Assembly (NCBI GenBank): GCA_016195825.1
Contig: JACPYV010000032.1
Location: 18,145-82,144, forward strand
DNA: 64,000 nucleotides
Direction: 5' to 3'
DNA from: Burkholderiales bacterium
GTDB taxonomy: Bacteria > Pseudomonadota > Gammaproteobacteria > Burkholderiales > Burkholderiaceae_C
The translations under genes were made by a program, and so were the position numbers. Of the stretch, positions 26,857 through 35,662 are shown piece by piece; positions within the stretch are counted from its first letter, which is position 1; each line of letters begins with the position of its first letter. Below the pieces are notes generated by a model. It ran no database searches. It saw nothing but the letters and a program-made list of their open reading frames with translations, and was not told where the DNA came from.

Positions 26857-26876
26857 GATTTCCACGGATTTCCACA
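26857..26876. repeat. Tandem 10-bp repeat in the TonB-receptor/DeoR divergent region
   Basis: GATTTCCACG is followed directly by GATTTCCACA, and a related AAATCCACGA lies near 26816. The stretch 26810–26895 is unusually AT-rich for this window and sits between the two divergent starts. It is a plausible operator for the DeoR protein or another regulator; I do not see a clean Pho box. Confidence 0.35.
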
Positions 26877-26984
26877 ACCAGCCCCAAATTCACACAAACG
26901 CCACAGGCCGCTGGCCCACTCGTGCTCGCCGCTTCCCCTCGCCCCTCTCCGGCCTTTCCTCCCCTCACGCCCCTCCTGCCGCTC

Positions 26985-27782
26985 ATGTGGGTTGCCGAAC
27001 GACACCGCCGCATCCTGGACCTGCTCCAGACACACCACCGCCTGACGACCGAGCACTTCGCTGAGTCCCTGGGCGTATCCCGGGAGACGGTGCGCCGTGA
27101 CCTGATCGAGCTGGAGCGCTCGGGCCAGTTGGCCCGGGTGCACGGGGGCGCGGTGCCGCCGGCCGTGGCGCCGGGCGTGCCGCCGGAGCCGGCCTACCTG
27201 GAGCGCACTGGCCTGCAGCAGCCGCAAAAGCGCGAAATCGCTCGGCTCGCGGCGGCGCTGATCCAGCCCGGCCAGGCCTGCTTTCTGGACGCCGGCTCCA
27301 CCACGCTGGCGCTGGCCGAGGAACTGGTCCGCCGCGAGGGACTGATCGTCATCACCAACTCGCTGGAGGCTGCCACCGCCCTGGCCCGCCAGCCGGCCCA
27401 CGAGGTGCGGCTGCTGGGCGGCCGGCTGGAGACCGACGTGCCGGCCACCTACGGCGAGCAGACGGTGGCCGAGATCGGTCGGCTGCAGGTGGACTGGGCG
27501 TTGGTGTCACCCGTGGGCTTCGACGCCGTGAACGGGGCGATGGACTACCTTTGGAACGAGGCCACGGTGGCCCGTGCCATGCTGGGCCGGGCCCGCCAGC
27601 GCGTAGTGCTGGCCGATTCCAGCAAGCTGGGCCAGGCCAGCCGCATCCAGATCTGCCCAGCCGCCGACGTCGATGTGCTGGTGACCGACACCCAGGCGGA
27701 CGCCGCGCTGCTGGCGGCCTTCCGGGCCACCGGCGTGAAGCGCGTGCTCGGGCCGGGTCAGCCGGTCGGTGACGACGCGTAA
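26985..27782 (+). CDS. DeoR-family transcriptional repressor
   Basis: 265 residues from the ATG at MWVAERHRRI; upstream GTG readings add an unlikely Pro-rich stretch. The DeoR helix-turn-helix (ERHRRILDLLQTHHRLTTEHFAESLGVSRETVRRDLIELE, given here only as residues 5–44) has the conserved VSRETVRRDL. A sugar-phosphate-sensing domain follows with DAGSTTLALAEEL, ITNSLEAA and GGRLETDVPATYG. DeoR proteins usually sense a phosphorylated metabolite, fitting control of the divergent phosphorus-uptake operon. Its 3' end overlaps the next gene by 25 bases. Confidence 0.87.
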   Translation: MWVAERHRRILDLLQTHHRLTTEHFAESLGVSRETVRRDLIELERSGQLARVHGGAVPPAVAPGVPPEPAYLERTGLQQPQKREIARLAAALIQPGQACFLDAGSTTLALAEELVRREGLIVITNSLEAATALARQPAHEVRLLGGRLETDVPATYGEQTVAEIGRLQVDWALVSPVGFDAVNGAMDYLWNEATVARAMLGRARQRVVLADSSKLGQASRIQICPAADVDVLVTDTQADAALLAAFRATGVKRVLGPGQPVGDDA

Positions 27783-29056
27783 GGCCCGCCGCGCAGCGCG
27801 TCGGCGATGCCCTTGCGGTTCTGCGCCAGTGCCACCATGCTGAAGTGGATGTGGCCGCTGCCCGGCGACTGGCGCCGGATGATGTCGATCTGCGCCAGCA
27901 CTTCGTCGGGCTGCCAGCTCTGCGGCGTGTCGTTGATGCGGCTGGTGAACAGGCCCGGGTGGATGGGCCGGCCCAGCGGGTTGTTGGCCCGCCAGGCCTG
28001 CAGCAGCGGCTCGAAGGCCTGTGCGGTCTGGGAACGCGGCCAGTAGAGCTGAGGCGCGAGGTAGTCCATCCAGCCCTCGCGCAGCCACAGCTCCACGTCG
28101 GCATAGAGCTTGTCGTACTGACTGAAGCCGTTGATGCCCGCCGGCCGCGCCGCGGGCTTGGGGATGCCGAAGGGGCTCACGCCCACACGCGTGCCGGGGC
28201 GCACCTCGTGGGCCAGCGCGTACAGGCGCTGCACCAGCGTGTTGACGTTGTAGCGGCGCCAGTCGGCGCGAGCGAGGGCCCCGCCCTTGGCGACGTAGCG
28301 CTGCCAGCTCGGCTCGTCGGGGAAGTCGACCTCCTGCTTGCTGGCGGTGTCCGTGACGGGATAAGGGTAGAAGTAGTCGTCGATGTGCACGCCGTCGACG
28401 GCGTAGCGGCTCAAGCAGTCGCGCACCACGGCCAGGGTGTGCTCGGCCGCACCGGGCTCACCGGGGTCCATCCAAAGCTGGTCGCCATAACGCCGGACCC
28501 AGTCGGGGTGGGTGCGGCTCAGGTGGGTGTCAGCCAGCGCCGACTTGGCCGAACTGTGCTTGGCGCGATAGGGGTTGAACCAGGCGTGCAGCTCCAACCC
28601 CCGTGCGCGGCACTCCGCCAGCCAGACGGCCAGCGGGTCGTAGCCGGGATGCTTGCCCTGGGTGCCTGTGAGGACCTCGCTCCACGGCTCCAGTCTGGAT
28701 TCGTACAGCGCATCGACGGCGGTGCGCACCTGCAGGATCAGCGCGTTGAGCCCCAAGCGCTGGGCCGTGTCGCACAGCGCGCGGATCTCGGTCTGCTGTG
28801 CTTCGGCGCTCAGGCCGGGCTTGCTGGGCCAGTCGATGTTGGCGACGGTGGCGATCCACGCGGCCCGCCATTCGCGGGGCGGCGGTGGCGGCAGCGCGCT
28901 GGGCGTGGCTGGCGCGGATGCCGGTGGTGTGGGCGCCAGCGCGGCCTCCGAGGGTGGCACGGGGGCGGGCGGCGCCACGGGAGGCGATGCCGGCGGCGTC
29001 GCGCAGGCGGCGAGCAGCGGCGCGCTGGCGAGACTGAGCAGGTCGCGGCGTTTCAT
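27758..29056 (-). CDS. DigH-like glycosyl-hydrolase lipoprotein (GHL10)
   Basis: 432 residues. A lipoprotein signal (LLAACAT, Cys about 18) leads into a Pro/Ala-rich spacer (20–60), then the GHL10/DUF187 barrel: EWRAAWIATVANIDWPSKPG, ILQVRTAVDALYES, LHAWFNPYRAKHSS, DGVHIDDYFYPYP, PQLYWPRSQ. The E. coli relative DigH cleaves peptide-free (denuded) peptidoglycan strands. It is the last gene of a murQ–ampG–nagX operon, so a cell-wall-recycling role is consistent. Distance to nagX is 4 bases. Confidence 0.85.
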   Translation of the reverse strand: MKRRDLLSLASAPLLAACATPPASPPVAPPAPVPPSEAALAPTPPASAPATPSALPPPPPREWRAAWIATVANIDWPSKPGLSAEAQQTEIRALCDTAQRLGLNALILQVRTAVDALYESRLEPWSEVLTGTQGKHPGYDPLAVWLAECRARGLELHAWFNPYRAKHSSAKSALADTHLSRTHPDWVRRYGDQLWMDPGEPGAAEHTLAVVRDCLSRYAVDGVHIDDYFYPYPVTDTASKQEVDFPDEPSWQRYVAKGGALARADWRRYNVNTLVQRLYALAHEVRPGTRVGVSPFGIPKPAARPAGINGFSQYDKLYADVELWLREGWMDYLAPQLYWPRSQTAQAFEPLLQAWRANNPLGRPIHPGLFTSRINDTPQSWQPDEVLAQIDIIRRQSPGSGHIHFSMVALAQNRKGIADALRGGPYASSPTG

Positions 29057-29060
29057 GGCG

Positions 29061-30194
29061 TCAGACTTTCACAAACCAGTGTTGGCGGTGCATGACCCAG
29101 GCCACGGCGTACATCACCAGCACGAAGGCGATGGCGTGCAGCAGCGAGGCGTTCTGCGGCGCCAGCCCCAGGTCGAGGAGGGGTTGGTAGAGCGTGCGGC
29201 CTAGGCTGCGACCGTCGCTCAGCTTGACGAGGTAGAGCGTCTTGGCGACCAGGCCCGACAGTGCGAACAGGAACAGCGCGTTCATGCCGAACACCACCAG
29301 CGGGTGCAGCAGCCGAGCCCAGCGCGCGCGGGCCAGCGGCTGCGGCATGGCGTCCAGCAACCAGTAGAAGGCGGCGAACACCAAGCAGGCCCAGCCCGCC
29401 ATCGTGAACACGTAGGACGGCGTCCATAGCGACTTGTTGATGGGCATCAGCCAGGCGTCCAGCACCTGGCCCAGCCACAGCGAGGCCAGGCCGGCGATGA
29501 CCCAGGTCATGGCCTTCTCGGCCGGCTGTTGCCTGGACGCGAGGACGTAGCCCGCCAGCACACCCAGCAACTGCGAGGCCACCGCCGGCAGCGTGGACAG
29601 CAGGCCTTCAGGGTCCCAGGTTTTCGCCTGCTTCCACAGGTGGCCGTTCATCATCAGGCGGTCGAGCCAGGCACCGGCATCCTTGCCCGGTTCCAGCAGG
29701 CCCACGTGGACGAGGCCCTCGGCGTCCGGCACCGGCAGGCACAGCTGGACGAGTGCGTAGACGGCCATCAGCAGCACCGCCCACAGCGCCACGCCGCGTG
29801 CACGGCACCAGATGACGATGGGCGCCGCCGCCAGCGTGCACAGGCCCAGGCGCTGCAGCACACCGGGGATGCGCACGGTCGTGAAGTCGAAGCTGGGGAT
29901 GAGGTTGAGCAGCAGGCCGATGCCAATGATGACGAGGGCGCGTCGCGAGGTGTTAAGCAGCAGGGCGGTTTTGTCGGCCCCGGCCTGCGCACGGCGCGCG
30001 AGGCTGATCGTCATCGCCATGCCGGAGATGAAAACGAAGAAGGGGAACACCCAGTCCGTGAAGGTCCAGCCATGCCAGTGTGCGTGCAGCAGCGGCGCAT
30101 AGACATGGCCCCAGTCGCCCGGGTTGTTGACCAGCAGCATGGCCGCGATGGCGAAGCCGCGGAAGGCGTCCAGGCTCAGGATGCGGTCTTTCAT
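29061..30194 (-). CDS. nagX: NagX-like membrane protein (HGSNAT/DUF5009 family)
   Basis: 377 residues, about ten helices. It opens LSLDAFRGFAIAAMLLVNNPG and continues WTFTDWVFPFFVFISGMAMTIS, the family signature shared with human heparan-alpha-glucosaminide acetyltransferase and NagX. NagX proteins sit in amino-sugar and muropeptide operons and are thought to handle N-acetylglucosamine or its derivatives at the membrane; the reaction is not settled. ATGA overlap with the AmpG-like gene upstream. Confidence 0.8.
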   Translation of the reverse strand: MKDRILSLDAFRGFAIAAMLLVNNPGDWGHVYAPLLHAHWHGWTFTDWVFPFFVFISGMAMTISLARRAQAGADKTALLLNTSRRALVIIGIGLLLNLIPSFDFTTVRIPGVLQRLGLCTLAAAPIVIWCRARGVALWAVLLMAVYALVQLCLPVPDAEGLVHVGLLEPGKDAGAWLDRLMMNGHLWKQAKTWDPEGLLSTLPAVASQLLGVLAGYVLASRQQPAEKAMTWVIAGLASLWLGQVLDAWLMPINKSLWTPSYVFTMAGWACLVFAAFYWLLDAMPQPLARARWARLLHPLVVFGMNALFLFALSGLVAKTLYLVKLSDGRSLGRTLYQPLLDLGLAPQNASLLHAIAFVLVMYAVAWVMHRQHWFVKV

Positions 30195-31555
30195 GCATCG
30201 ACCTTCTTCATGCCGAAATCGTCGGGGATCTTGATGAGCGCCGCCATCACGAAGCTGGGCACCGTCGCCACCAGCACCCAGCCGAAGAAGGGCACGTAGC
30301 CGATGTGATCCTGCAGCCAGCCGCTCCACATGCCCGGGATCATCATCCCGAGTGCCATGAAGCCAGTGCAGATGGCGTAGTGCGCGGTCTTCTGCTCCCC
30401 CTCGGCCACGTGGATCATGTACATCAGGTAGGCCGTGAAGCCCAGGCCGTAGCCGAACTGCTCCATGGCCAGCGCGCCGCTGATGACCGCGAGGCTGGTC
30501 GGGTGCGTCATGGCCAGCGCCAGGAAGGCGACGTTGGGCACGTGCATGGCCAGCACCAGCGGCCACAGCGCACGCTTCAAGCCGATGCGGGAAATGACCC
30601 AGCCGCCGGTCAGGCCGCCCAGCGTCAGCGCAGTCAGGCCCACAGTGCCGTAGGCCAGGCCCACCGCCTTGGTCGTCAGCCCCAGGCCGCCCTGGGCGAC
30701 CGGGTCCAACAGGAAGGGGCTGGCCAGCTTGAGCAGCTGCGCCTCGGGGAAGCGGTAGAGCAGCAGGAAGCCCAGCGTGACGGCGATGCCGGGCTTGCGG
30801 AAGAAGCTGGCGAAGACGGCGAAGAACTCGTGGGCCAGCCCGCGTGCGGCGCCGCGGCCCGGGCCGCGCAGGTCGGCCCCGGGCCTGGGCAGCACCACGG
30901 CATGCCAAAGAGCCAGCAACCCGAACAGCCCGCCCAACAGCCAGAACACCCAGGTCCAGGCTTGCACCACGCTGCCGGTGCGCTCGGTCAGCTCGCCAGC
31001 GAGGTAGACCAGGCCGCCCTGTCCGCCGATGTTGGCCAGGCGGTAGAAGGTGGAGCGCACGCCGACGAAGGCGGCCTGGCTGTGCTGCGGCAGCGCGAGC
31101 ATGTAGTAGCCGTCGGCCGCGATGTCGTGCGAGGCCGACGCGAACGCCATCAGCCAGAACACCGCCAGCGACAGCTGGAAGACTTTGTCACCGGGAATGG
31201 TCAGCGCCACGCCGGCCAACGCCGCGCCGACGAAGAACTGCAGCACCGTGACCCAGCTGCGCTTGGTGCCGAACAGCTCGGCCAGCGGCGACCACAGCGG
31301 CTTGATGACCCAGGGTAGGTAAAGCCAGCTGGTGTAGAGCGCGATGTCGGTGTTGGAGATGCCGAGGTTCTTGTAAAGCACCACCGACAACGTCATGACG
31401 ACGACGTACGGAATCCCCTGGGCGAAGTAAAGCGTGGGAACCCACACCCACGGGGATGCTGGACCCTCGCCCACCGGGTACTGCGGTCGATCCCCCGAGG
31501 GGACGCGGTCTTGCTCGGGGCGGCCCGGCGCGGCGGCCTCGCGTTCTTCGGTCAC
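30191..31555 (-). CDS. ampG: AmpG-like muropeptide permease (MFS)
   Basis: 454 residues from a GTG that overlaps the murQ stop (GTGA). About 12 helices follow a 35-residue cytoplasmic tail. Family motifs include LYFAQGIPYVVVMTLSVVLYKN, LYLPWVIKPLWSPLAE and a conserved DIAADGYYM. AmpG permeases carry anhydromuropeptides into the cytoplasm, where enzymes such as MurQ act. The first 30 residues are polar and could be a mis-start, but the GTGA coupling favours this one. Confidence 0.85.
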   Translation of the reverse strand: MTEEREAAAPGRPEQDRVPSGDRPQYPVGEGPASPWVWVPTLYFAQGIPYVVVMTLSVVLYKNLGISNTDIALYTSWLYLPWVIKPLWSPLAELFGTKRSWVTVLQFFVGAALAGVALTIPGDKVFQLSLAVFWLMAFASASHDIAADGYYMLALPQHSQAAFVGVRSTFYRLANIGGQGGLVYLAGELTERTGSVVQAWTWVFWLLGGLFGLLALWHAVVLPRPGADLRGPGRGAARGLAHEFFAVFASFFRKPGIAVTLGFLLLYRFPEAQLLKLASPFLLDPVAQGGLGLTTKAVGLAYGTVGLTALTLGGLTGGWVISRIGLKRALWPLVLAMHVPNVAFLALAMTHPTSLAVISGALAMEQFGYGLGFTAYLMYMIHVAEGEQKTAHYAICTGFMALGMMIPGMWSGWLQDHIGYVPFFGWVLVATVPSFVMAALIKIPDDFGMKKVDA

Positions 31556-32433
31556 GCGGACAACGCTCGGCTCACGCTGCCATCGGCCGCATTGAGCAGT
31601 TGACGCGCGGCGTCTGCGCCGATGCCGCGCTTCAACATCACGAGCGCCGTCTTCACATGGTGGTCGCAGGCGCCGAGCGCCGCCTGTGCGTCGGCCTCGC
31701 TGGCCCCCGATGCGCGCACGGTCAGTGCCAGCGCCCGTTTGACCAGCTTCGCGTTGGTGGCCTTCAGGTCCACCATCAGGTTGCCGTAGACCTTGTTCAG
31801 CCGCACCATCAGTGCCGACGAGAAGGTGTTCAGCGCGATCTTCTGCGACGTGCCGGCCTTGAGCCGCGTGCTGCCGGAGATGACCTCGGCGCCGGTGTCC
31901 AGCACGATGCCGATCTCGGCCTGTTGCGTGACTGGTGCGCCGGGGTTGTTGGCGAAGCCTATGGTCAGGCTGCCTGCCGCACGCGCGGCCTCGATGGCAC
32001 CCAGCACATAGGGCGTGCCGCCGGACGCGGCCAGCAGCAGCGCCACGTCATTGGGGCCGGGGTTCAGCGCGGCCAGGTCGGCGGCGCCCTGAGCGCGGTC
32101 GTCCTCGGCGCCTTCGACGGCCACGAACATCGCGCCCTGTCCGCCGGCGATGACGGCCACTGCACGCTCGCGCGGCCAGGAGAAGGTGGGGTACAGCTCC
32201 ACGCTGTCCAGCACGCCCAGGCGGCCGGATGTGCCGGCACCGGCGTAGAGCAGTCGGCCACCGGCGCGGATGCGCGGCAGCGCGGCGTCCACGGCCGCGG
32301 CCAGTTGCGTCGCGGCGGCTTTGACGGCGGCGACGGCGGCGGTCTGGTCGTCGATGAACGCATCCAGCAGGTCTGGCGTGGCGTAGGTGTCCAGGTCGGG
32401 ATGCCGGGTGCTCGGGGTTTCGGTGTTCAGCAT
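31552..32433 (-). CDS. murQ: MurQ, N-acetylmuramic acid 6-phosphate etherase
   Basis: 293 residues starting MLNTETPSTRHPDLD, as expected for MurQ; two upstream ATGs would add a non-conserved extension. SIS-domain fold with GGRLLYAGAGTSGRLGVLD, ECYPTF-like ELYPTFSWP and GSTRLKAGTSQK. A C-terminal helical segment ends the protein. It cleaves the lactyl ether of MurNAc-6-phosphate, giving GlcNAc-6-phosphate. It begins the recycling operon. Nothing obvious marks the promoter. Confidence 0.9.
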   Translation of the reverse strand: MLNTETPSTRHPDLDTYATPDLLDAFIDDQTAAVAAVKAAATQLAAAVDAALPRIRAGGRLLYAGAGTSGRLGVLDSVELYPTFSWPRERAVAVIAGGQGAMFVAVEGAEDDRAQGAADLAALNPGPNDVALLLAASGGTPYVLGAIEAARAAGSLTIGFANNPGAPVTQQAEIGIVLDTGAEVISGSTRLKAGTSQKIALNTFSSALMVRLNKVYGNLMVDLKATNAKLVKRALALTVRASGASEADAQAALGACDHHVKTALVMLKRGIGADAARQLLNAADGSVSRALSA

Positions 32434-32543
32434 GGAAGAAGGCGGCGACAAGCTGCCGGACTCTAGCGGCTGGGACCGCGACATGACGAATGCCACGCGC
32501 CATTGCAGCCATAACAACATGTAATCAGAATCTGCTTGTCGGT

Positions 32544-32570
32544 TGTAAGGAGTAGGGCAGGGCCCCCGAC
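32544..32570 (+). promoter_or_regulatory. Possible ECF-type promoter of the bufferin operon
   Basis: TGTAAGG (32544–32550) and CGAC (32567–32570) are 16 bases apart, roughly like ECF sigma promoters that drive some bufferin operons. This is a weak match in GC-rich DNA, about 90 bases upstream of the bufA start. Confidence 0.22.
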
Positions 32571-32661
32571 AGAAGCTGGCAAGTCGATGTCGGGGCCTTC
32601 CGGGATCGACCTGTGGTGAACCCCGATCTCAACCACTCCCTTCCTTTTCTGGAGACTCCTC

Positions 32662-32916
32662 ATGAACGCATCCCTCAAGACCGGCCTGGGCATTGCCGCC
32701 GCTGCTGCCGCCCTGTTCGCCACCGCCGTGCCGACGACCGCCATGGCCGCCGACGGCATGGTCAAGTGCTCCGGCGTCAACGGCTGCAAGGGCACCTCCG
32801 AGTGCAAGACCGCCAACAACGAGTGCAAGGGCCACAACGGCTGCAAGGGCCAGGGCTGGGTCAGCAAGAAGTCGGCCGACGAGTGCACCAAGGCTGGCGG
32901 CAAGGTCGAAAAGTAA
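32662..32916 (+). CDS. bufA: Bufferin precursor (BufA family), Cys-rich
   Basis: 84 residues. A signal peptide (about 1–29, AMAAD) is followed by a short mature part with six cysteines at 36, 42, 48, 55, 61 and 75 in the pattern C-x5-C-K-G…C-K…C-K-G-x-N-G-C-K-G-Q-G-W. This is the bufferin family: periplasmic peptides whose cysteines are modified by a DUF692/MNIO enzyme and which bind copper. GGAG precedes the ATG. The biosynthetic genes follow after 199 bases containing three hairpins. The CKGxNxCKGQGW form seems closer to BufA2 than to the DUF2282 (BufA1) form; that subtype call is tentative. Confidence 0.85.
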   Translation: MNASLKTGLGIAAAAAALFATAVPTTAMAADGMVKCSGVNGCKGTSECKTANNECKGHNGCKGQGWVSKKSADECTKAGGKVEK

Positions 32917-32926
32917 GCCCACCCCC

Positions 32927-33027
32927 GAGACGCTCACGCGTCTCTCCCTCAAAGGGGGCTGAGCCCGGACACAAACAGTCCGGAGGACTGTTTGTGTCTG
33001 CTGAAGGCCGAGGCCCCTGGCCTCGGC
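32927..33027 (+). terminator. Three hairpins between bufA and bufB
   Basis: Stem 1: GAGACGC (32927–32933) with GCGTCTC (32938–32944). Stem 2: a perfect 14-bp arm, GACACAAACAGTCC (32968–32981) with its complement at 32985–32998, 3-base loop. Stem 3: GCCGAGGCC (33007–33015) with GGCCTCGGC (33019–33027). None ends in a long T-run, so partial termination or RNA protection is more likely than full stop. This could keep precursor mRNA in excess of enzyme mRNA. Confidence 0.55.
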
Positions 33028-33115
33028 AGCACTGAGTGGCCTGGCAAAGCCAGTTCCACGGCTTCCGCTGGATGGCGCGCGAGCCTTCGGCCGCGCGTCG
33101 TTTCCATTTCGCCAC

Positions 33116-33940
33116 ATGACCAAGATCCAAGGCTTCGGCCTCGGGTTGCGCGTCGAGCACTACGCCGACTTTGAAGCCGGCGTCGCGGCCGACGTGAGGC
33201 CCGACTGGCTGGAGATCATTTCCGAGAACTACATGGTGCCCGGCGGGCCGCCGATGGTGCATCTGGAGCGCATCCGAGCGGACTACCCGCTGGTCATGCA
33301 CGGCGTGTCGCTGTCGGTTGCCGGGCCGGCGCCGCTGGACCTGGCCTATGTGCGCGACCTCAAGGCCCTTGCCGACCGGTTGCAACCCGGCTGGGTGTCG
33401 GACCACCTGTGCTGGAGCGCCGATGCGCACAGCCAGTTGCACGACCTGCTGCCCGTGCCGCTGACGCGCGCGGCACTGGACCATGTGGCGGGGCGCATCG
33501 CCCAGGTGCAGGACGTCCTCGGCCGGCCGCTGGTGCTGGAGAACGTGTCCAGCTACGTGCGCTTCGCGGCCGACGAGATGACCGAATGGGACTTCATCGC
33601 CCAGCTGCTCAAGGCCACCGGCGCTCAGTTGCTGCTGGACGTCAACAACGTCTACGTGTCGAGCCGCAATCACGGCTTCGATGCCGTGGCCTATCTTGAC
33701 GGCATTCCCGTCGAACCCGTGCGCCAGATCCACCTCGCTGGCCACGAAGACCGTGGCGACATCGTCATCGACACGCACGATCACCCGGTGCGCGACGAGG
33801 TCTGGACGCTTTACGAACACGCGCTCAGGCGCTTCGGCGCCGTGCCGACCATGATTGAGCGCGACGACCACATCCCGCCGCTGGCCTCGCTGCTGGCCGA
33901 ACTGGCCGTGGCGCGCCGGCTGGCGGCCACCGCGTCATGA
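33116..33940 (+). CDS. bufB: Multinuclear non-heme iron oxygenase (DUF692/MNIO), BufB
   Basis: 274 residues. A TIM-barrel DUF692 protein with [14 protein letters not shown], the metal-binding [13 protein letters not shown] (Glu, Asn), [41 protein letters not shown] and IHLAGHED. The family uses iron clusters to modify cysteines of partner peptides, here the BufA product. Cytoplasmic. It overlaps bufC (ATGA), so the two are translated together. Confidence 0.92.
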   Translation: MTKIQGFGLGLRVEHYADFEAGVAADVRPDWLEIISENYMVPGGPPMVHLERIRADYPLVMHGVSLSVAGPAPLDLAYVRDLKALADRLQPGWVSDHLCWSADAHSQLHDLLPVPLTRAALDHVAGRIAQVQDVLGRPLVLENVSSYVRFAADEMTEWDFIAQLLKATGAQLLLDVNNVYVSSRNHGFDAVAYLDGIPVEPVRQIHLAGHEDRGDIVIDTHDHPVRDEVWTLYEHALRRFGAVPTMIERDDHIPPLASLLAELAVARRLAATAS

Positions 33941-34722
33941 GCGTCTCCCTGCAACAGCAGCAGCTCGCCGCGGCCATCCGCGATGGCACCGACGCGGCCG
34001 GCCTGCTGGCGGGTGACTTCGCCACCGGCCTGCAGGTCTACCGCCACGCCTACCGCGCCCGCCTCGTGGCCGCGCTGACCGACAACTACACGGTGCTGGC
34101 CCGGGCGCTGGGCGACGACGCCTTCGACGCGCTGGGCCGGGCCTACCTCGCGGCGCACCCCAGCCAGCACCCGTCCATCCGCTGGTTCGGCCATGAGCTG
34201 GCCGGCTTCATGGGCAGTGCCGATGACGAGCTGGTGCCCCACGCCAGCCTGGTCGACTTCGCACGCATGGACTGGGCGCTGCGCGGCGCCTTCGATGCCG
34301 CCGAGGCACCGCCGCTGGACCCCGCGACGCTGGCCGCGCTGCAGCCCGACGACTGGGCCGGCCTCGTGCTGCAGCTGCAGCCCAGCGCGCAGCGCGTGAC
34401 CCTGGCGTACGCCATCGAGCCTGCCTGGCGCGTGCTGCGCGAGTGGGTGCCCGAATCCGGCGAGGACCAGCCTGAACTGCCCGAGCCAGTGCCGCACCTG
34501 CACACGCTGCTGGCCTGGCGCCAGGACGGCGAAACCCGCTGGCGCTCGCTGGAGGCGCTGGAGGCGGCCCTGCTGGACTCAGTCGCCGATGGCGCACCGT
34601 TCGCACTGCTGTGCGAGCGCGCCGCGGCCGAGCTGGGCGATCCCGAGGCCGCCGCGCCGGTCGTCATCGGGGCGCTGCAGCGCTGGCTGGCGGACGGGCT
34701 GCTTCAGAGCCGCGCGTCGTAG
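33937..34722 (+). CDS. bufC: BufC-type DUF2063 partner protein
   Basis: 261 residues. DUF2063-like N-terminal half: [46 protein letters not shown] and [15 protein letters not shown]. This helical fold helps recruit the precursor to the MNIO enzyme in related bufferin and methanobactin-like systems. ATGA coupling to bufB supports complex formation. The 3' end overlaps the opposite-strand lipoprotein gene by 19 bases. Confidence 0.88.
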   Translation: MSVSLQQQQLAAAIRDGTDAAGLLAGDFATGLQVYRHAYRARLVAALTDNYTVLARALGDDAFDALGRAYLAAHPSQHPSIRWFGHELAGFMGSADDELVPHASLVDFARMDWALRGAFDAAEAPPLDPATLAALQPDDWAGLVLQLQPSAQRVTLAYAIEPAWRVLREWVPESGEDQPELPEPVPHLHTLLAWRQDGETRWRSLEALEAALLDSVADGAPFALLCERAAAELGDPEAAAPVVIGALQRWLADGLLQSRAS

Positions 34723-35564
34723 ACGATGGCGTGACCGGCCTTGCGGTAGCCGTTGTAGATGCTGTGACGGTTCAACGTCGAGGCGGTCGAGCCCGTCGCG
34801 CTGGTGGACCAGGTTACGGTCAGCTCGCAGCGGGCCACCAGCGGCGTGGCCGGGTTGCTGTTGTTGGCGGACTGGCTTGCCGAATTGAGCGACTGGTCCA
34901 GCGGCAGCGTGTCCACGCGGAACCCGCCGACCACGCCGCTGTCCTGGCGCGGGTTCAACGGAATCGCCTTGGCGTCAAAGACGCTGCCGTCGGTGCGGCT
35001 GCAGCGCCCCGACGCGCTCGCGCCGACCGGCGTGCCCGCCACGTCAGGCCCCAAGGTCACCGCCAGGCTGCCTGCCGTGCGCGCCAACGTCGGCGTACCG
35101 ACGGGCTGCACGACCCGGAACGCGACCGGCAGCATCACCTCGTTGACATGGCGCACCCCGTCGCGCACGAACACCACCGTGACGCGCGGTCGCGCGGCCG
35201 TCGTGGGCAGGTTGGCCTCGTAGTCGATGCGCTTCATGCCGGTGTTCGCCATCGCCGTCTCGGCGCCACCCTCGACGCTCGCGCGCAGCTGCTCGCCCGG
35301 CGCCAGCATCACCGCCGTGAACACGTTGGCGGACTTGCCCAGATAGGCGTTCACCGTGACGGCGGCCTGTCCTTCGGACTGCTCGGCGTCGAAGCGCGTG
35401 CTGAGCTCGTCGGTCTGCAGCGTGGACGATTCGGTGCAGTTGCGCAGGCCGCAGACGTAAGCGTCGGCCAGGTCCGCGCCGGTCGAGCCGCCGCCCCCGC
35501 AGCTGGCCAGCAGGGCGATCGGCATCAGCAACGCCGGCACGCGGCAGTTGAAGGGAATTCGCAT
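34704..35564 (-). CDS. Predicted lipoprotein of unknown function
   Basis: 286 residues starting MRIPFNCRVPALL; the lipobox is ALLASCGGGG (Cys near 24). The body is polar and probably beta-rich, with several cysteines (VCGLRNC at about 38–44; GRCSRTDG; ARCELTV) that may form disulfides. I recognise no family. It is convergent with bufC and divergent from the peroxiredoxin; a link to metal handling is possible only by position. Confidence 0.7.
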   Translation of the reverse strand: MRIPFNCRVPALLMPIALLASCGGGGSTGADLADAYVCGLRNCTESSTLQTDELSTRFDAEQSEGQAAVTVNAYLGKSANVFTAVMLAPGEQLRASVEGGAETAMANTGMKRIDYEANLPTTAARPRVTVVFVRDGVRHVNEVMLPVAFRVVQPVGTPTLARTAGSLAVTLGPDVAGTPVGASASGRCSRTDGSVFDAKAIPLNPRQDSGVVGGFRVDTLPLDQSLNSASQSANNSNPATPLVARCELTVTWSTSATGSTASTLNRHSIYNGYRKAGHAIVYDARL

Positions 35565-35662
35565 CAAAAAAACCCTGGTTTTGCAGGACGAAGATACTAA
35601 GAGCAGGCACGGCCGTTCGACCATCCTGAGCCGGCCGTAATTCTTCACCATTTGGAGTCGTT

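Noticed and set aside
24450..26858. Long plus-strand open frame opposite the TonB receptor
   Set aside because: Low-complexity Gly/Val/Ala/Gln content with no domain; the minus-strand receptor has signal, plug and barrel.
26810..26870. Possible Pho box upstream of the phosphorus operon
   Set aside because: TGTCAC, GACAG and TGTGAC pieces occur but never as two CTGTCAT-like repeats 11 bases apart, so I do not call it.
32434..32661. Extra gene between murQ and bufA
   Set aside because: Only short frames without motifs; the only ATG-led extension upstream of murQ is non-conserved.
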